NCBI RefSeq assembly: GCF_000971055.1
Contig: NZ_LARW01000072.1
Coordinates: 1-44,497 of the forward strand
Direction: 5' to 3'
DNA length: 44,497 bases
Source: Sphingomonas sp. SRS2
GTDB lineage: Bacteria > Pseudomonadota > Alphaproteobacteria > Sphingomonadales > Sphingomonadaceae
Position 1 is the stretch's first letter; each line of letters starts with the position of its first letter. The translations under genes and the position numbers were made by a program. Of the stretch, positions 8,293-17,014 are shown piece after piece. Below the pieces are notes generated by a model that worked only from the letters and a program-made list of their open reading frames with translations, did no database searches and was not told where the DNA came from.

Positions 8293-8964
8293 TCAGCCCC
8301 GCTGGCCGAACAGCGCGGTTCCCACCCGGACATGGGTCGCGCCCAGCATCACCGCGGTCTCGAAGTCCGCGGACATGCCCATGCTGAGTGCCGCCAGCCC
8401 GTGCCGCTTCGCCAGCTTGGCGAGCAGCGCAAAATAGGGCGCGGGCTCGACGTCGAGGGGGGGCACCGCCATCAGGCCGATGGCAGGTAGCCCCGCATCG
8501 CGCGCCTGTTTCAAAATCGCGGGCAGGTCGGCGATCGCACAGCCGCCCTTCTGATCCTCCTCGCCGATATTGACCTGGATGAAGCAGTCGGGGCGCTTGC
8601 CCGCCGCGTCCATCGCCTTCGCCACCGCCTCGATCAGCGAAGGCCGGTCGATCGAATGGATCGCGTCGAACAGCGCGACGGCCTCCTTCGCCTTGTTCGA
8701 CTGGAGTTGCCCGACAAGATGCAGCTTCACCGGTTTGTCCCGGAGCAATCCGGGCCACTTCCCCTCTGCCTCCTGCACGCGGTTTTCGCCGAAGCTCACC
8801 TGGCCCGCCGCGATCAGCGGTGCGATGTCGACCGCTTCATGGGTCTTGGATATCGCGATCAGTTCGATCTCATCCGGCTTGCGCCCGGCAAGGCTGGCTG
8901 CATGCGCGATGCGGGCGGTAATGTCGGCGAGGCGCCGGGCGGCAGGCATATCGATATCGGACAT
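8293..8964 (-). CDS. YggS/PLPBP family pyridoxal phosphate homeostasis protein
   Basis: This 223-residue single-domain TIM-barrel protein binds PLP and buffers it in the cytosol. K40 in LIAISKTHE is the Schiff-base lysine. SFGENRVQE, HLVGQLQSNK and SMGMSADFETA are family motifs. The start is the ATG at 8962-8964, which gives the usual length. It is divergent from the ThiE-like gene with 22 bases between starts and converges with the transporter gene. Confidence 0.95.
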   Translation of the reverse strand: MSDIDMPAARRLADITARIAHAASLAGRKPDEIELIAISKTHEAVDIAPLIAAGQVSFGENRVQEAEGKWPGLLRDKPVKLHLVGQLQSNKAKEAVALFDAIHSIDRPSLIEAVAKAMDAAGKRPDCFIQVNIGEEDQKGGCAIADLPAILKQARDAGLPAIGLMAVPPLDVEPAPYFALLAKLAKRHGLAALSMGMSADFETAVMLGATHVRVGTALFGQRG

Positions 8965-8986
8965 GCGCTTCGCTATAGGAGGGGCG

Positions 8987-9520
8987 ATGCGGCCCCGCCA
9001 CCCCGACCTTCCACGCCTGTGGATGATGACCGATGAGCGGCAGGGCGACCGGCTCTGGGCCGCGATCCTGCGCCTGCCCGCCGGATCGGGGGTCGTCTTC
9101 CGCCACAAGAACACGCCAGAAGCCGGGCGGCGACGGCTGTTCGACCGCGTCCGGCGGATCGCGGCGGCGCGCGGGCTGGTGCTGCTGCTCGCGGCGAAAG
9201 ATGCCAAGGCGCGCCGCTGGGGCGCCGACGGCGCGCATCACCGCCACCCCCATGCCCCACGTTACGGTACCGCCGCGGCGCACGACCTGCGCGAGATCAG
9301 GGCTGCCGAACGGTCGGGGGCGAGCGCGGTCTTCCTGTCGCCGCTCCACGCCACCCGTTCGCACCCCGACACGCCGTCACTCGGCAGAATGCGCTTCGCC
9401 GCCCTCACCCGCGCGACCCGCCTGCCCGTGATCGCGCTGGGCGGGATGGACCGGACACGGGGCTATATGGCGATGCGGGTCGGCGCGCATGGCTGGGCTG
9501 CTATCGATGCGTGGAGCTGA
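8987..9520 (+). CDS. Divergent thiamine-phosphate synthase/TenI-like protein
   Basis: This 177-residue protein has the order of a TMP-TenI TIM barrel: VVFRHKNT early, RGLVLLLAAK, a GASAVFLSPLHATRSHP segment, and the C-terminal LPVIALGGMD. The usual thiamine-phosphate synthase motifs are altered: QLREK is replaced by VFRHK, and the HxGQxD segment reads GAHHRH. Thiamine-phosphate synthase activity is therefore uncertain and a TenI-like or other role is possible. The start has a strong AGGAGGGG Shine-Dalgarno. It is divergent from yggS. Confidence 0.7.
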   Translation: MRPRHPDLPRLWMMTDERQGDRLWAAILRLPAGSGVVFRHKNTPEAGRRRLFDRVRRIAAARGLVLLLAAKDAKARRWGADGAHHRHPHAPRYGTAAAHDLREIRAAERSGASAVFLSPLHATRSHPDTPSLGRMRFAALTRATRLPVIALGGMDRTRGYMAMRVGAHGWAAIDAWS

Positions 9521-9530
9521 CGCGGTACAG

Positions 9531-9621
9531 CGTCATGCCAGCGAAGGCCGGCATCTCAGTCGTGGTTGGAGAGGTCCAGTCCGTCCTTGCCGCCGAGATC
9601 CCAGCTTTCGCTGGGTTGACG
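9531..9621. repeat. Dispersed inverted repeat (family B), copy 1
   Basis: The arms CGTCATGCCAGCGAAGGCCG... (9531-9557) and ...CCCAGCTTTCGCTGGGTTGACG (9595-9621) are imperfect reverse complements around a 37-bp centre. The element fills the gap between the convergent ThiE-like and outer-membrane protein genes. A relative lies at 15228-15297. It may serve as a bidirectional terminator. Confidence 0.75.
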
Positions 9622-9622
9622 A

Positions 9623-10339
9623 TCAAAAACGAAATGCGGTTCCGATGTAGATCGCCTGACTGTCGCGGCGCTGGTCGGCCTGCATGTCGAGGCGCTCGCG
9701 CTGCGACTTGTAGCGCACGCCACCCGATAGTTCGAGGTTGCGGGTGAGCGAATAGGAGCCGCCCAGATCGACCGACAGCGCTTCGTCGGGTCCGGCAATG
9801 TTCGACTTGTCGGTGGCGCGCTCGGCGCCGAACAGGAGACGGGTGCTCCACTTCGAACCCGAATAGCTCACGCCGATATCGGCAAGTTCGCGGCTGTCGG
9901 GAACAGCGCCGCCATCGATCCGCGAGAAATCGCCCGACAGCGCGAAATGCTTCCAGCCGAGCGAAGCGCCCAGGCTGTAAGCGGACGGCGCGAGGCCGGC
10001 GTAGATCGCCGAAGGATTGGCCGTGATCAGCGTCGGCGCGGCGTTGGGCCGGTTGGCGCGGGCGCGAATCGCCACGGTGACGGCGCGCTTGTTGATGCCG
10101 CCCGAAGGCGTGAAGCGGAAGCTGGGTTCGGCGAAGCTGCCGCCGACGCGATCGAACAATGCCGCCTGGCGCGGATCGGCGGCGACGGGTGCGAAAAAGC
10201 CGATTCCCTTGGCTTTCTTGCGGTCGATCTTCACCTTGGGGGTGGGCGCGGGCTTCGCGGCGATCGCGGGCGAGGCAAGCAGGAGCGATGCCGCAAACGC
10301 AGCGCCAATCAGCCTGAACTGAACCCCCTTGATCATCAT
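9623..10339 (-). CDS. Putative outer-membrane beta-barrel protein
   Basis: I do not recognise a named family. The 238-residue protein has a clear signal peptide (hydrophobic core about residues 10-27, cleavage near SPAIAA). A basic linker PKVKIDRKKAKG follows, then alternating polar/aromatic strands such as WSTRLLFGAERA and LELSGGVRYKSQ. It ends in GTAFRF; a C-terminal Phe is the hallmark of outer-membrane barrels. The start is either of two adjacent ATGs (10337-10339 or 10334-10336). It is divergent from the DUF3576 gene across a 257-bp gap. Confidence 0.65.
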   Translation of the reverse strand: MMIKGVQFRLIGAAFAASLLLASPAIAAKPAPTPKVKIDRKKAKGIGFFAPVAADPRQAALFDRVGGSFAEPSFRFTPSGGINKRAVTVAIRARANRPNAAPTLITANPSAIYAGLAPSAYSLGASLGWKHFALSGDFSRIDGGAVPDSRELADIGVSYSGSKWSTRLLFGAERATDKSNIAGPDEALSVDLGGSYSLTRNLELSGGVRYKSQRERLDMQADQRRDSQAIYIGTAFRF

Positions 10340-10526
10340 CCTGCGTAACTCATTCTATTCTATGTAGTTGCCCGTAGCACCGCATGTGAGTCGTTGCCAT
10401 ATGCCCGTTGGCGAAAACCTGCGGTTGTTGCGCAAAACCCACATAGGCCGCCGCGCCCCATAACGCCGCACCTTCCGAATCGCTGCATGGCATGCCGCCC
10501 GCATCCTTATAGAGGCTAAACAAACA

Positions 10527-10554
10527 TTGCGGGTCGTCCCCGCATCTCTATAAA
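10527..10554 (+). promoter_or_regulatory. Candidate sigma-70 promoter for DUF3576-leuS
   Basis: TTGCGG (10527-10532) and TATAAA (10549-10554) lie 16 bases apart, about 40 bases before the DUF3576 start, in a gap otherwise free of genes. Spacing and -10 are good, the -35 is partial. Prediction from sequence only. Confidence 0.4.
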
Positions 10555-10596
10555 CGGCGCTCATTGCGTAGATTGAGCCTTGAGGACCGCCCGGAA

Positions 10597-11037
10597 ATGA
10601 TCAGCACCACTCGCACCGTGATCGCCATCGCCCTCATCGCCGCGCTGGCGGGCTGCGGCGGCGGCAAGAATCGGGCGCAGCTCGCTTCCGACATCGCGGC
10701 GGCCAAGACCACCTCGATCGGCGTCAACGCCTATCTGTGGAAGGCTTCGCTCGAAACACTGAGCTTCATGCCGCTGCTCCAGACCGATTCGAACGGCGGC
10801 GTGATCGTCACCGACTGGTATGTGAACCCGAACCAGCCTGCCGAGCGGATGAAGCTGACCGTCACCATCCTCGACGCCGATCTGCGCGCCGATGCGGTGC
10901 GCGTCGCCGCACAGCGCCAGGTGCTGTCGAACGGCAACTGGGTCGACAGCGTGGTCCAGGCCGCGACGACCCAGAAGCTCGAGGACATCATCCTGACCAA
11001 GGCGCGCGACATGCGCCGCGCCACCATCGCCGGATAA
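10597..11037 (+). CDS. DUF3576 domain lipoprotein
   Basis: This 146-residue lipoprotein of unknown function is found before leuS in many alphaproteobacteria. The signal peptide MISTTRTVIAIALIAALAGC puts the lipid on C20, followed by GGGKNRAQ. The body reads GVNAYLWKASLETLSFMPL and DWYVNPNQPAERMKLTV, the recognisable DUF3576 core. An earlier ATG-free extension of the frame (to 10564) would place residues before the signal peptide, so the ATG at 10597, with GAGG upstream, is preferred. It lies 74 bases before leuS and is probably co-transcribed with it. Confidence 0.88.
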   Translation: MISTTRTVIAIALIAALAGCGGGKNRAQLASDIAAAKTTSIGVNAYLWKASLETLSFMPLLQTDSNGGVIVTDWYVNPNQPAERMKLTVTILDADLRADAVRVAAQRQVLSNGNWVDSVVQAATTQKLEDIILTKARDMRRATIAG

Positions 11038-11111
11038 CCCTTTACCGCGGTTTTCGGGCCGGAAGCTACAAGCGTCCGCCCTCGAAATCGCTCTGAGAGC
11101 TAAGCATCATC

Positions 11112-13619
11112 GTGAACGCGCGTTTCAACCATGTGAAGGCCGACGCGCACTGGCAGGGCATCTGGGCTGACCAGGGCACCTTCCATGCGCGCGACGACAG
11201 CCCCAAGCCCAAAAGCTATGTGCTCGAGATGTTCCCCTATCCGTCGGGGCGCATCCATATGGGGCATGTCCGCAACTATACGATGGGCGATGTCCTCGCC
11301 CGCTTCCGGCGGATGCAGGGCTATGAGGTGCTCCACCCGATGGGCTGGGATGCGTTCGGAATGCCCGCCGAAAATGCGGCGATGGAAAAGAAGGTCCACC
11401 CCGGCGACTGGACGCGCGCCAATATCGCGGCGATGCGCGAGCAGCTGAAGCGGATTGGTTTCGCGCTCGACTGGAGCCGCGAACTCGCCACCTGCGAACC
11501 CGATTATTACGGCCAGGAACAGGCTCTGTTCCTCGACCTGCTCGCCGCGGGCCTCGTCTACCGCAAGGAATCGGCGGTCAACTGGGATCCGGTCGACATG
11601 ACCGTGCTCGCCAATGAGCAGGTGATCGACGGGCGCGGCTGGCGCTCGGGCGCGCTGGTCGAGCGGCGCAAGCTCAGCCAGTGGTTCCTCAAGATCACCG
11701 ACTTCGCCGACGAACTGCTTGAAGGCCTCTCGACGCTCGACCAGTGGCCCGAAAAGGTCCGGACGATGCAGGAGAACTGGATCGGCAAATCGCAAGGCAT
11801 GCGGTTCCGGTTCGACCTCGATGCGCCTGCGGGCGACATCGGCAGCTTCGAAGTTTTCACCACCCGCCCCGACACGCTGTTCGGAGCGAGCTTCGCCGCG
11901 ATCGCCGCCGATCATCCGATCGCGCAGGCGTTGGCCGCCGATAATGCCGCGCTGCAGGACTTCATCGCCGAGTGCAAGCGCACCGGCACCGCTGCAGCCG
12001 AGATCGAGACCGCCGAGAAAAAGGGCTATGACACCGGGCTCTCGGTTGTTCATCCGCTCGACCCGACGTGGAAGCTGCCGCTGTTCGTCGCCAATTTCGT
12101 GCTGATGGATTATGGCACCGGCGCGGTGTTCGGCTGCCCCGCGCACGACCAGCGCGACCTCGATTTCGCGCGCAAATATGCGCTGCCGGTCAAGCGCGTC
12201 GTCGCGCCCTCACCCGAGGAAGCGAACACGCCGATCCATGACGAGGCCTATGTCGGCCCCGGCAAACTGGTCAATTCGGCTTTCCTCGACGGCAAGCCGG
12301 TCGACGAGGCCAAGGCGGCGGTGATCGCGCGCGGCGAGGCCGAGGGCTGGGGCACCGGCACCACAGTATGGCGGCTGCGCGACTGGGGCGTGTCGCGCCA
12401 ACGCTATTGGGGCACCCCGATCCCGATCATCCATTGCGAGACCTGCGGCCCGGTCGGCGTTCCCAAGGACCAGCTGCCGGTGATCCTGCCGGAGGACGTC
12501 AGCTTCGACATTCCCGGCAACCCGCTCGACCGCCATCCGACCTGGAAGCATGTCGATTGTCCGAGCTGCGGCAAGCCCGCGCGGCGCGAAACCGACACGC
12601 TCGACACGTTCGTCGATTCCTCCTGGTACTTCATCCGCTTCGCCAGCCAGCCCGGCGACAAGCCGTTCGATCGCGCAGTCGCGGAGAGCTGGATGCCGGT
12701 CGGGCAATATATCGGCGGGGTCGAGCATGCGATCCTCCATCTGCTCTACGCCCGCTTCTGGACGCGCGCGCTCGAACGGATCGGCAAGATCTCGATCAAG
12801 GAGCCGTTCACCGGCCTGTTCACCCAGGGCATGGTGACCCACGAGACCTACAAGTCGCCCGACGGCCAATGGCTGAGTCCTGAGGAAGTCTCGAACGGCA
12901 AGGTCATTGCCACCGGCGAACCGGTGACGCTCGGCCGCATCGAGAAGATGTCGAAGTCGAAGAAGAACACCGTCGATCCGGGCCCGATCGTCGATCAGTA
13001 TGGCGCGGACGCGGTGCGCTGGTTCATGCTGTCGGACAGCCCGCCCGAGCGCGATCTCGAATGGACCGAGAGCGGCATCGAGGGCTGCTGGCGCTTCGTC
13101 AACCGGCTGTGGCGGATCACCGATGCGACCGAGACGAGCGAAGGCCAGGATAAGGATCTCGATCGCAAGCTCCATAAGGCGATCGCCGGCATCGCTGCCG
13201 ATATCGAGGCGCTGGGCTTCAACCGCGCCGTCGCCAAGATCCACGAACTCGCCAATGCGATCGAGAAGGCCGCGCCCTCCGCAAGCCGCACCGCCGCGGC
13301 GCGCGCGCTGGTCCGCCTGGTTGCGCCGATGGTGCCGCATCTCGCCGAGGAAGCCTGGGCTCGGCTGGGAGAATCGGGCCTCGTCGCCGACGCCCCGTGG
13401 CCCGCGCATGACCCCGCCTTGCTGATCGACGACGAGGTGACGATCGCGGTCCAGGTCAACGGCAAGCTGCGCGACACGTTGACCGCCCCCAAGGGTCTTG
13501 CCAAGGATGCGCTCGAAGCCATGGCGCTGCAGTCCGACAAGATCGTCGCGCTGCTCGCCGGCGCCGCCCCGAAGAAGGTGATTGTCGTGCCCGACCGGCT
13601 GGTGAACATAGTCGCATGA
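11112..13619 (+). CDS. leuS: Leucyl-tRNA synthetase
   Basis: LeuS charges tRNA-Leu and edits mischarged tRNA. The 835-residue class I enzyme has the HIGH-type motif HMGH at residues 49-52 in [14 protein letters not shown], a CP1 editing domain at about 220-420 with TTRPDTLFG, and KMSKS at 612-616. A GTG start gives [14 protein letters not shown], the conserved family opening; the Shine-Dalgarno is weak. It overlaps lptE by four bases (ATGA), a common alphaproteobacterial leuS-lptE-holA arrangement. Confidence 0.98.
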   Translation: MNARFNHVKADAHWQGIWADQGTFHARDDSPKPKSYVLEMFPYPSGRIHMGHVRNYTMGDVLARFRRMQGYEVLHPMGWDAFGMPAENAAMEKKVHPGDWTRANIAAMREQLKRIGFALDWSRELATCEPDYYGQEQALFLDLLAAGLVYRKESAVNWDPVDMTVLANEQVIDGRGWRSGALVERRKLSQWFLKITDFADELLEGLSTLDQWPEKVRTMQENWIGKSQGMRFRFDLDAPAGDIGSFEVFTTRPDTLFGASFAAIAADHPIAQALAADNAALQDFIAECKRTGTAAAEIETAEKKGYDTGLSVVHPLDPTWKLPLFVANFVLMDYGTGAVFGCPAHDQRDLDFARKYALPVKRVVAPSPEEANTPIHDEAYVGPGKLVNSAFLDGKPVDEAKAAVIARGEAEGWGTGTTVWRLRDWGVSRQRYWGTPIPIIHCETCGPVGVPKDQLPVILPEDVSFDIPGNPLDRHPTWKHVDCPSCGKPARRETDTLDTFVDSSWYFIRFASQPGDKPFDRAVAESWMPVGQYIGGVEHAILHLLYARFWTRALERIGKISIKEPFTGLFTQGMVTHETYKSPDGQWLSPEEVSNGKVIATGEPVTLGRIEKMSKSKKNTVDPGPIVDQYGADAVRWFMLSDSPPERDLEWTESGIEGCWRFVNRLWRITDATETSEGQDKDLDRKLHKAIAGIAADIEALGFNRAVAKIHELANAIEKAAPSASRTAAARALVRLVAPMVPHLAEEAWARLGESGLVADAPWPAHDPALLIDDEVTIAVQVNGKLRDTLTAPKGLAKDALEAMALQSDKIVALLAGAAPKKVIVVPDRLVNIVA

Positions 13620-14122
13620 AGCGGCTCCTGCCCCTGCTGACGCCGATCGCGTTGCTCCTGCTGCTACCGGGCTGCGGACTGCGGCCGCTCTACGCGAGCG
13701 GCGATGCGGGTCCGGTCGCGAGCAGCCTCAGCTCGGTCGAGGTCGGGCCGATCGGCGGCCAGCGCGGCTGGCTGGTTCGCAACGCGCTCAACGACCGGCT
13801 CCATCGCCAGGGCGAGGGCGCCACGCGCTATCGGCTCGAGGTCGAACTCGACGACGACATCAGCGGATTCGGCGTGCGCCAGGACAATGCCATCACCCGC
13901 GAGCGGCGCATCCTGCGCGCGCGCTACCGCCTGATCGACGCCGCGACCGGCGGCGTGCTGCTCGACCAGACCGCAATGGCTGACGCCGGCATCGACGTCG
14001 CCGGATCCGAATATGCCACCGCCGCCGCCGAACAGACCGCTCTGGAGCGGCTGACCGAGGGGCTTGCCGACCAGATCGTCGCCCGGCTGGCGACCTATGC
14101 GGGCCGTAGTGCCGGGCAATGA
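13616..14122 (+). CDS. lptE: LPS-assembly lipoprotein LptE
   Basis: LptE is the outer-membrane lipoprotein that plugs the LptD barrel and passes LPS to the cell surface. This protein has 168 residues, signal peptide [20 protein letters not shown] with the lipid on C20, and the typical mature start GLRPLYASG. Sequence conservation is low in this family. The leuS-lptE-holA order and the GCGLRPLY motif carry the identification. A hairpin repeat lies directly after the stop. Confidence 0.9.
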   Translation: MKRLLPLLTPIALLLLLPGCGLRPLYASGDAGPVASSLSSVEVGPIGGQRGWLVRNALNDRLHRQGEGATRYRLEVELDDDISGFGVRQDNAITRERRILRARYRLIDAATGGVLLDQTAMADAGIDVAGSEYATAAAEQTALERLTEGLADQIVARLATYAGRSAGQ

Positions 14123-14126
14123 TATG

Positions 14127-14160
14127 GTTTCAGCAAAGCTGAAACGGCGGTACCGGCCCG
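14127..14160 (+). repeat. 34-bp dispersed hairpin repeat, copy 2
   Basis: This repeat matches 133-166 in opposite orientation at 33 of 34 positions. It contains the stem GTTTCAGC/GCTGAAAC. A second small stem, TTCGC/GCGAA, follows at about 14166-14179. It occupies the 66-bp gap between lptE and holA, where related genomes often have touching genes, and may weaken coupling of holA to lptE. Confidence 0.75.
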
Positions 14161-14188
14161 CACATTCGCGTCAGCGAATCGAACTGCC

Positions 14189-15208
14189 GTGAAGGCCGAT
14201 GCCGGCCAGATTGCGCGCGCGCTGGACAAGCCCGATCCGGCGACGCGCCTCTTTCTCCTCTACGGCCCCGACGAATCGGGATCGCGCGCGCTGGCGGCGC
14301 GGATCGACAAGGCGCTCGGCAGCGACGCGGAGCGCATCGACCTGTCTCCGGGCCAGCTCAAGGGTGATCCGGCGCTGCTCGCCGACGAGGCCGCATCGAT
14401 CTCGCTGTTCGGCGGCGCGCGCCACATCCGCGTCGATCCGGCTGGCGACGACATTATCGAAGCGGTCGAGGCGCTGATGGAGTCGACCTCCGCCGGCAAT
14501 CCGGTGGTGCTGGTCGCGGGCAATTTGCGCAAGGACGCCAAGCTGGTGAAGCTCGCCCTCGCCTCGCCCGCCGCGCTCGCCTTCGCGTCCTATCTGCCGG
14601 AAGGCCAGGCCGCCGACCGCGTTGCGGTCGATATTGCGCGCGACCACGGCCTGCGGCTCGAACCGCGCGCCGCGCAAGCGCTGGTGTCGGCGACCAATGC
14701 CGATCGCGGGCTGATGCTGCGCGAGATCGAGAAGCTCGCGCTGTTTCTCGATGCGTCGCCGGAGGACCCCAAGCCCGCCGATGCGGCGGCTCTGGCACAG
14801 ATCGGCGCGGCCAACGACGAGAGCGACCTGAGCGCTATCGTCGATGCCGTGATGGGCGGCCGCCCCGAGCGCGCCGCCGCCGAACTTGCGCTGATCGGCG
14901 CGACCGAGGCGATCGGCGTCGTCCGCGCGCTGCTCCGCCGTTTGGCGCAGATCGCACCGCTGCGGGCCGAGGTCGCGGCCGGCCAGAGCGTCGACGCGGT
15001 GATGGCCGGCGCGGGGCGCGGCATTTTCTGGAAGGATCAGAAGACGATAGCTGGCCTTCTTCAGCGCTGGACCCCTGAACGCATCGCCACCGTGACGACC
15101 CGCCTCGCCGCGCTCGAACGCTCGTATAAACGCTCGGGAACCGCCGGCATGGTCCTGATCGGCGAAGAACTTCTGACGATCGCGCGCGCCGCGGCGGTCA
15201 AACGCTGA
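14189..15208 (+). CDS. holA: DNA polymerase III subunit delta
   Basis: HolA is the wrench subunit of the clamp loader that opens the beta clamp. The 339-residue protein has the alphaproteobacterial opening MKADAGQIARALDKPDPATR, then LFLLYGPDESGSRALAARI and SISLFGGARHIRV. The C-terminal collar domain ends near LLTIARAAAVKR. The start is GTG with no evident Shine-Dalgarno, because a repeat sits immediately upstream. The gene converges with parB. Confidence 0.93.
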   Translation: MKADAGQIARALDKPDPATRLFLLYGPDESGSRALAARIDKALGSDAERIDLSPGQLKGDPALLADEAASISLFGGARHIRVDPAGDDIIEAVEALMESTSAGNPVVLVAGNLRKDAKLVKLALASPAALAFASYLPEGQAADRVAVDIARDHGLRLEPRAAQALVSATNADRGLMLREIEKLALFLDASPEDPKPADAAALAQIGAANDESDLSAIVDAVMGGRPERAAAELALIGATEAIGVVRALLRRLAQIAPLRAEVAAGQSVDAVMAGAGRGIFWKDQKTIAGLLQRWTPERIATVTTRLAALERSYKRSGTAGMVLIGEELLTIARAAAVKR

Positions 15209-15227
15209 TCGCCCCCGCCCATCACTC

Positions 15228-15297
15228 GGCGAAAGCTGGGATATCTCTTCTCTTTCGTCGCTTAACGCATTGAGATTCCGGCTTTTGCTGGAATGAC
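15228..15297. repeat. Dispersed inverted repeat (family B), copy 2
   Basis: The arms GGCGAAAGCTGGGATATCTC (15228-15247) and the segment from GAGATTCCGGCTTTTGCTGG to GAATGAC (15272-15297) are imperfect reverse complements. They resemble the element at 9531-9621. It lies between the convergent holA and parB genes and probably acts at transcript ends. Confidence 0.65.
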
Positions 15298-15332
15298 GTT
15301 CGAAGAGATTGTGAACGTGTTGATACGCCGTC

Positions 15333-16238
15333 TCAGATCGGCTCGCCGCTCAGCCGCTGGCACACCAGATCAAGCTGGTCGAGGGTCGAATAGGCCACCG
15401 ATATTTCTCCGCCCTTTTCGCCATGGACGATCCGGACCTTGAGGCCGAGGATATCGCCGAGTTGGCGTTCCAGCGCGGCGACGTCGGTATCGGTCGGCCC
15501 GGACACCGCGTTCGGGCGCGCCGGCTTCGTCCCGGTCTTGCCGGCCCGCGCCAGCTTCTCGGTCTCGCGCACCGACAGATCGCCATCGACGACCTGCCGC
15601 GCCAGCGCCAGCGGATCGGCGGCCGTGATCAGGGCGCGGGCATGCCCCATCGACAGCCGGGCGTCGGCGACCATGTCGCGTACCCCCTTGGGCAGTTCGA
15701 GCAACCGCAGCAGATTTGCGATATGGCTGCGCGATTTGCTGACCAGCTTGCCGATCGCGTCCTGGGTGTGGCCAAAGTCACCAATAAGCTTTTGATAAGC
15801 CTCGGCTTCCTCAATCGCGTTAAGATCTTGTCTCTGGACGTTCTCAACGATTGCGAGCTCGAGCGTGTCGGCGTCCGACAGTTCGCGCACGATCACAGGA
15901 ACCTCGTGCAACTGCGCACGCTGGGCCGCTCGCCAGCGGCGCTCGCCGGCAACGATCTGATAGGCGCTGCTATACGGGCTCGGCCTGACGACGATCGGCT
16001 GGATCAGCCCGCGCGCGGCGATAGAGGCGGCGAGTTCGTCGAGCGCGGCATCGTCGAAGTGGCGGCGCGGCTGTCCGGGGTTGGGCTCGATATGCCCGAC
16101 GCTCATCGATCGCACACCCGCCGAGCGCGGGGCGGCGGGATCGATCGGCTGCTCGATGGCGGTCTCGCCCATGAGGGCAGACAGGCCGCGACCCAGACCG
16201 CGCCCCAGATTTTTCCTGGAGGGTGTATCCGCGCTCAT
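15333..16238 (-). CDS. parB: Chromosome-partitioning protein ParB
   Basis: ParB is the CTP-dependent clamp that loads at parS and spreads. In this 301-residue protein, the N-terminal LGRGLGRGLSALMG (residues 11-24) is the ParA-contacting motif. GERRWRAAQ at 98-106 is the CTP-binding signature. The helix-turn-helix follows (TQDAIGKLVSKSRSHIANLLRL), and a C-terminal dimerisation domain closes the protein. The ATG at 16236-16238 overlaps the parA stop; the longer frame runs antisense into parA. The three parS sites lie 1.4-3.3 kb upstream. Confidence 0.97.
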   Translation of the reverse strand: MSADTPSRKNLGRGLGRGLSALMGETAIEQPIDPAAPRSAGVRSMSVGHIEPNPGQPRRHFDDAALDELAASIAARGLIQPIVVRPSPYSSAYQIVAGERRWRAAQRAQLHEVPVIVRELSDADTLELAIVENVQRQDLNAIEEAEAYQKLIGDFGHTQDAIGKLVSKSRSHIANLLRLLELPKGVRDMVADARLSMGHARALITAADPLALARQVVDGDLSVRETEKLARAGKTGTKPARPNAVSGPTDTDVAALERQLGDILGLKVRIVHGEKGGEISVAYSTLDQLDLVCQRLSGEPI

Positions 16239-17014
16239 GCGGCCTGCGCCGTCTTGGTGAGGCGGGCAATGCATTCGCGGGCGAGTGCGATATAGGCTTC
16301 GGAGCCGGGGCAGCGATGATCGTAGATCAGAGCGGGCATGCCGTGGCTGGGCGCTTCGGACAGGCGCACATTGCGCGGGATCACCGTTTCGAACACCACA
16401 TTCCCCAATACCGCGCGGACATCCTCCGCGACCTGTTCGGACAGCCGGTTGCGCCGGTCGTACATTGTCAGCGCCACACCCAGAATCGACAGATTCGGGT
16501 TGAAGCGCGCGCGCACCCGCTCGATCGTGGTGAGCAGCTGGCTCAACCCTTCGAGCGCGAAGAATTCGCATTGCAGCGGCACCAGCATCATGTTCGCTGC
16601 GACGAGCGCGTTGACCGTGAGCAGGCCCAGCGAAGGCGGGCAATCGATGAGGCAGACATCCCAGCGCGACTCGTCCTGCGCCAGCGCATTATGAAGGCGG
16701 TGGGTGCGGCGCTCCACGTCGATCAGCTCGATTTCCGACCCGGACAGATCGACCGTGGCGGGAACGATGTCGAGCCGCGGAACCTTGGTCGGGATAACCG
16801 CCTCGGTGAGCGTGCAGTCGTCGCGGAGCAGCTCATAGCTCGACTTGGCGCGCTGCGACTGGTCGATGCCCAGGCCAGTCGAGGCATTGCCCTGGGGATC
16901 GAAATCGACCAGCAGGACGCGCCAGCCGGTTGCCGCGAGCGCGGTGGCGAGGTTGATCGCCGTGGTCGTCTTGCCCACCCCACCCTTCTGGTTCGCGATG
17001 GCAATGCGGATCAT
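16235..17014 (-). CDS. parA: Chromosome-partitioning ATPase ParA
   Basis: ParA is the DNA-binding Walker ATPase that moves ParB-parS complexes. This protein has 259 residues, with the deviant Walker A KGGVGKTT at residues 10-17, VLLVDFDPQGNAS (Walker A') and CLIDCPPSLGLLT (Walker B). It sits between rsmG and parB with four-base overlaps on both sides, the usual mnmG-rsmG-parA-parB operon near the origin. Confidence 0.98.
   Translation of the reverse strand: MIRIAIANQKGGVGKTTTAINLATALAATGWRVLLVDFDPQGNASTGLGIDQSQRAKSSYELLRDDCTLTEAVIPTKVPRLDIVPATVDLSGSEIELIDVERRTHRLHNALAQDESRWDVCLIDCPPSLGLLTVNALVAANMMLVPLQCEFFALEGLSQLLTTIERVRARFNPNLSILGVALTMYDRRNRLSEQVAEDVRAVLGNVVFETVIPRNVRLSEAPSHGMPALIYDHRCPGSEAYIALARECIARLTKTAQAA

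Noticed and set aside
9511-9747. Short frame reading MPAKAGIS...VLAAEIPAFAGLT
   Set aside because: It is the translation of the family B inverted repeat, a well-known source of spurious small proteins in GC-rich genomes.
12210-13409. 399-codon open frame antisense to leuS
   Set aside because: Shadow of leuS with composition typical of antisense frames.
15333-16643. Extended ParB start giving 436 residues
   Set aside because: The extension is antisense-frame sequence overlapping parA; the ATG at 16238 gives the standard ParB N-terminus.
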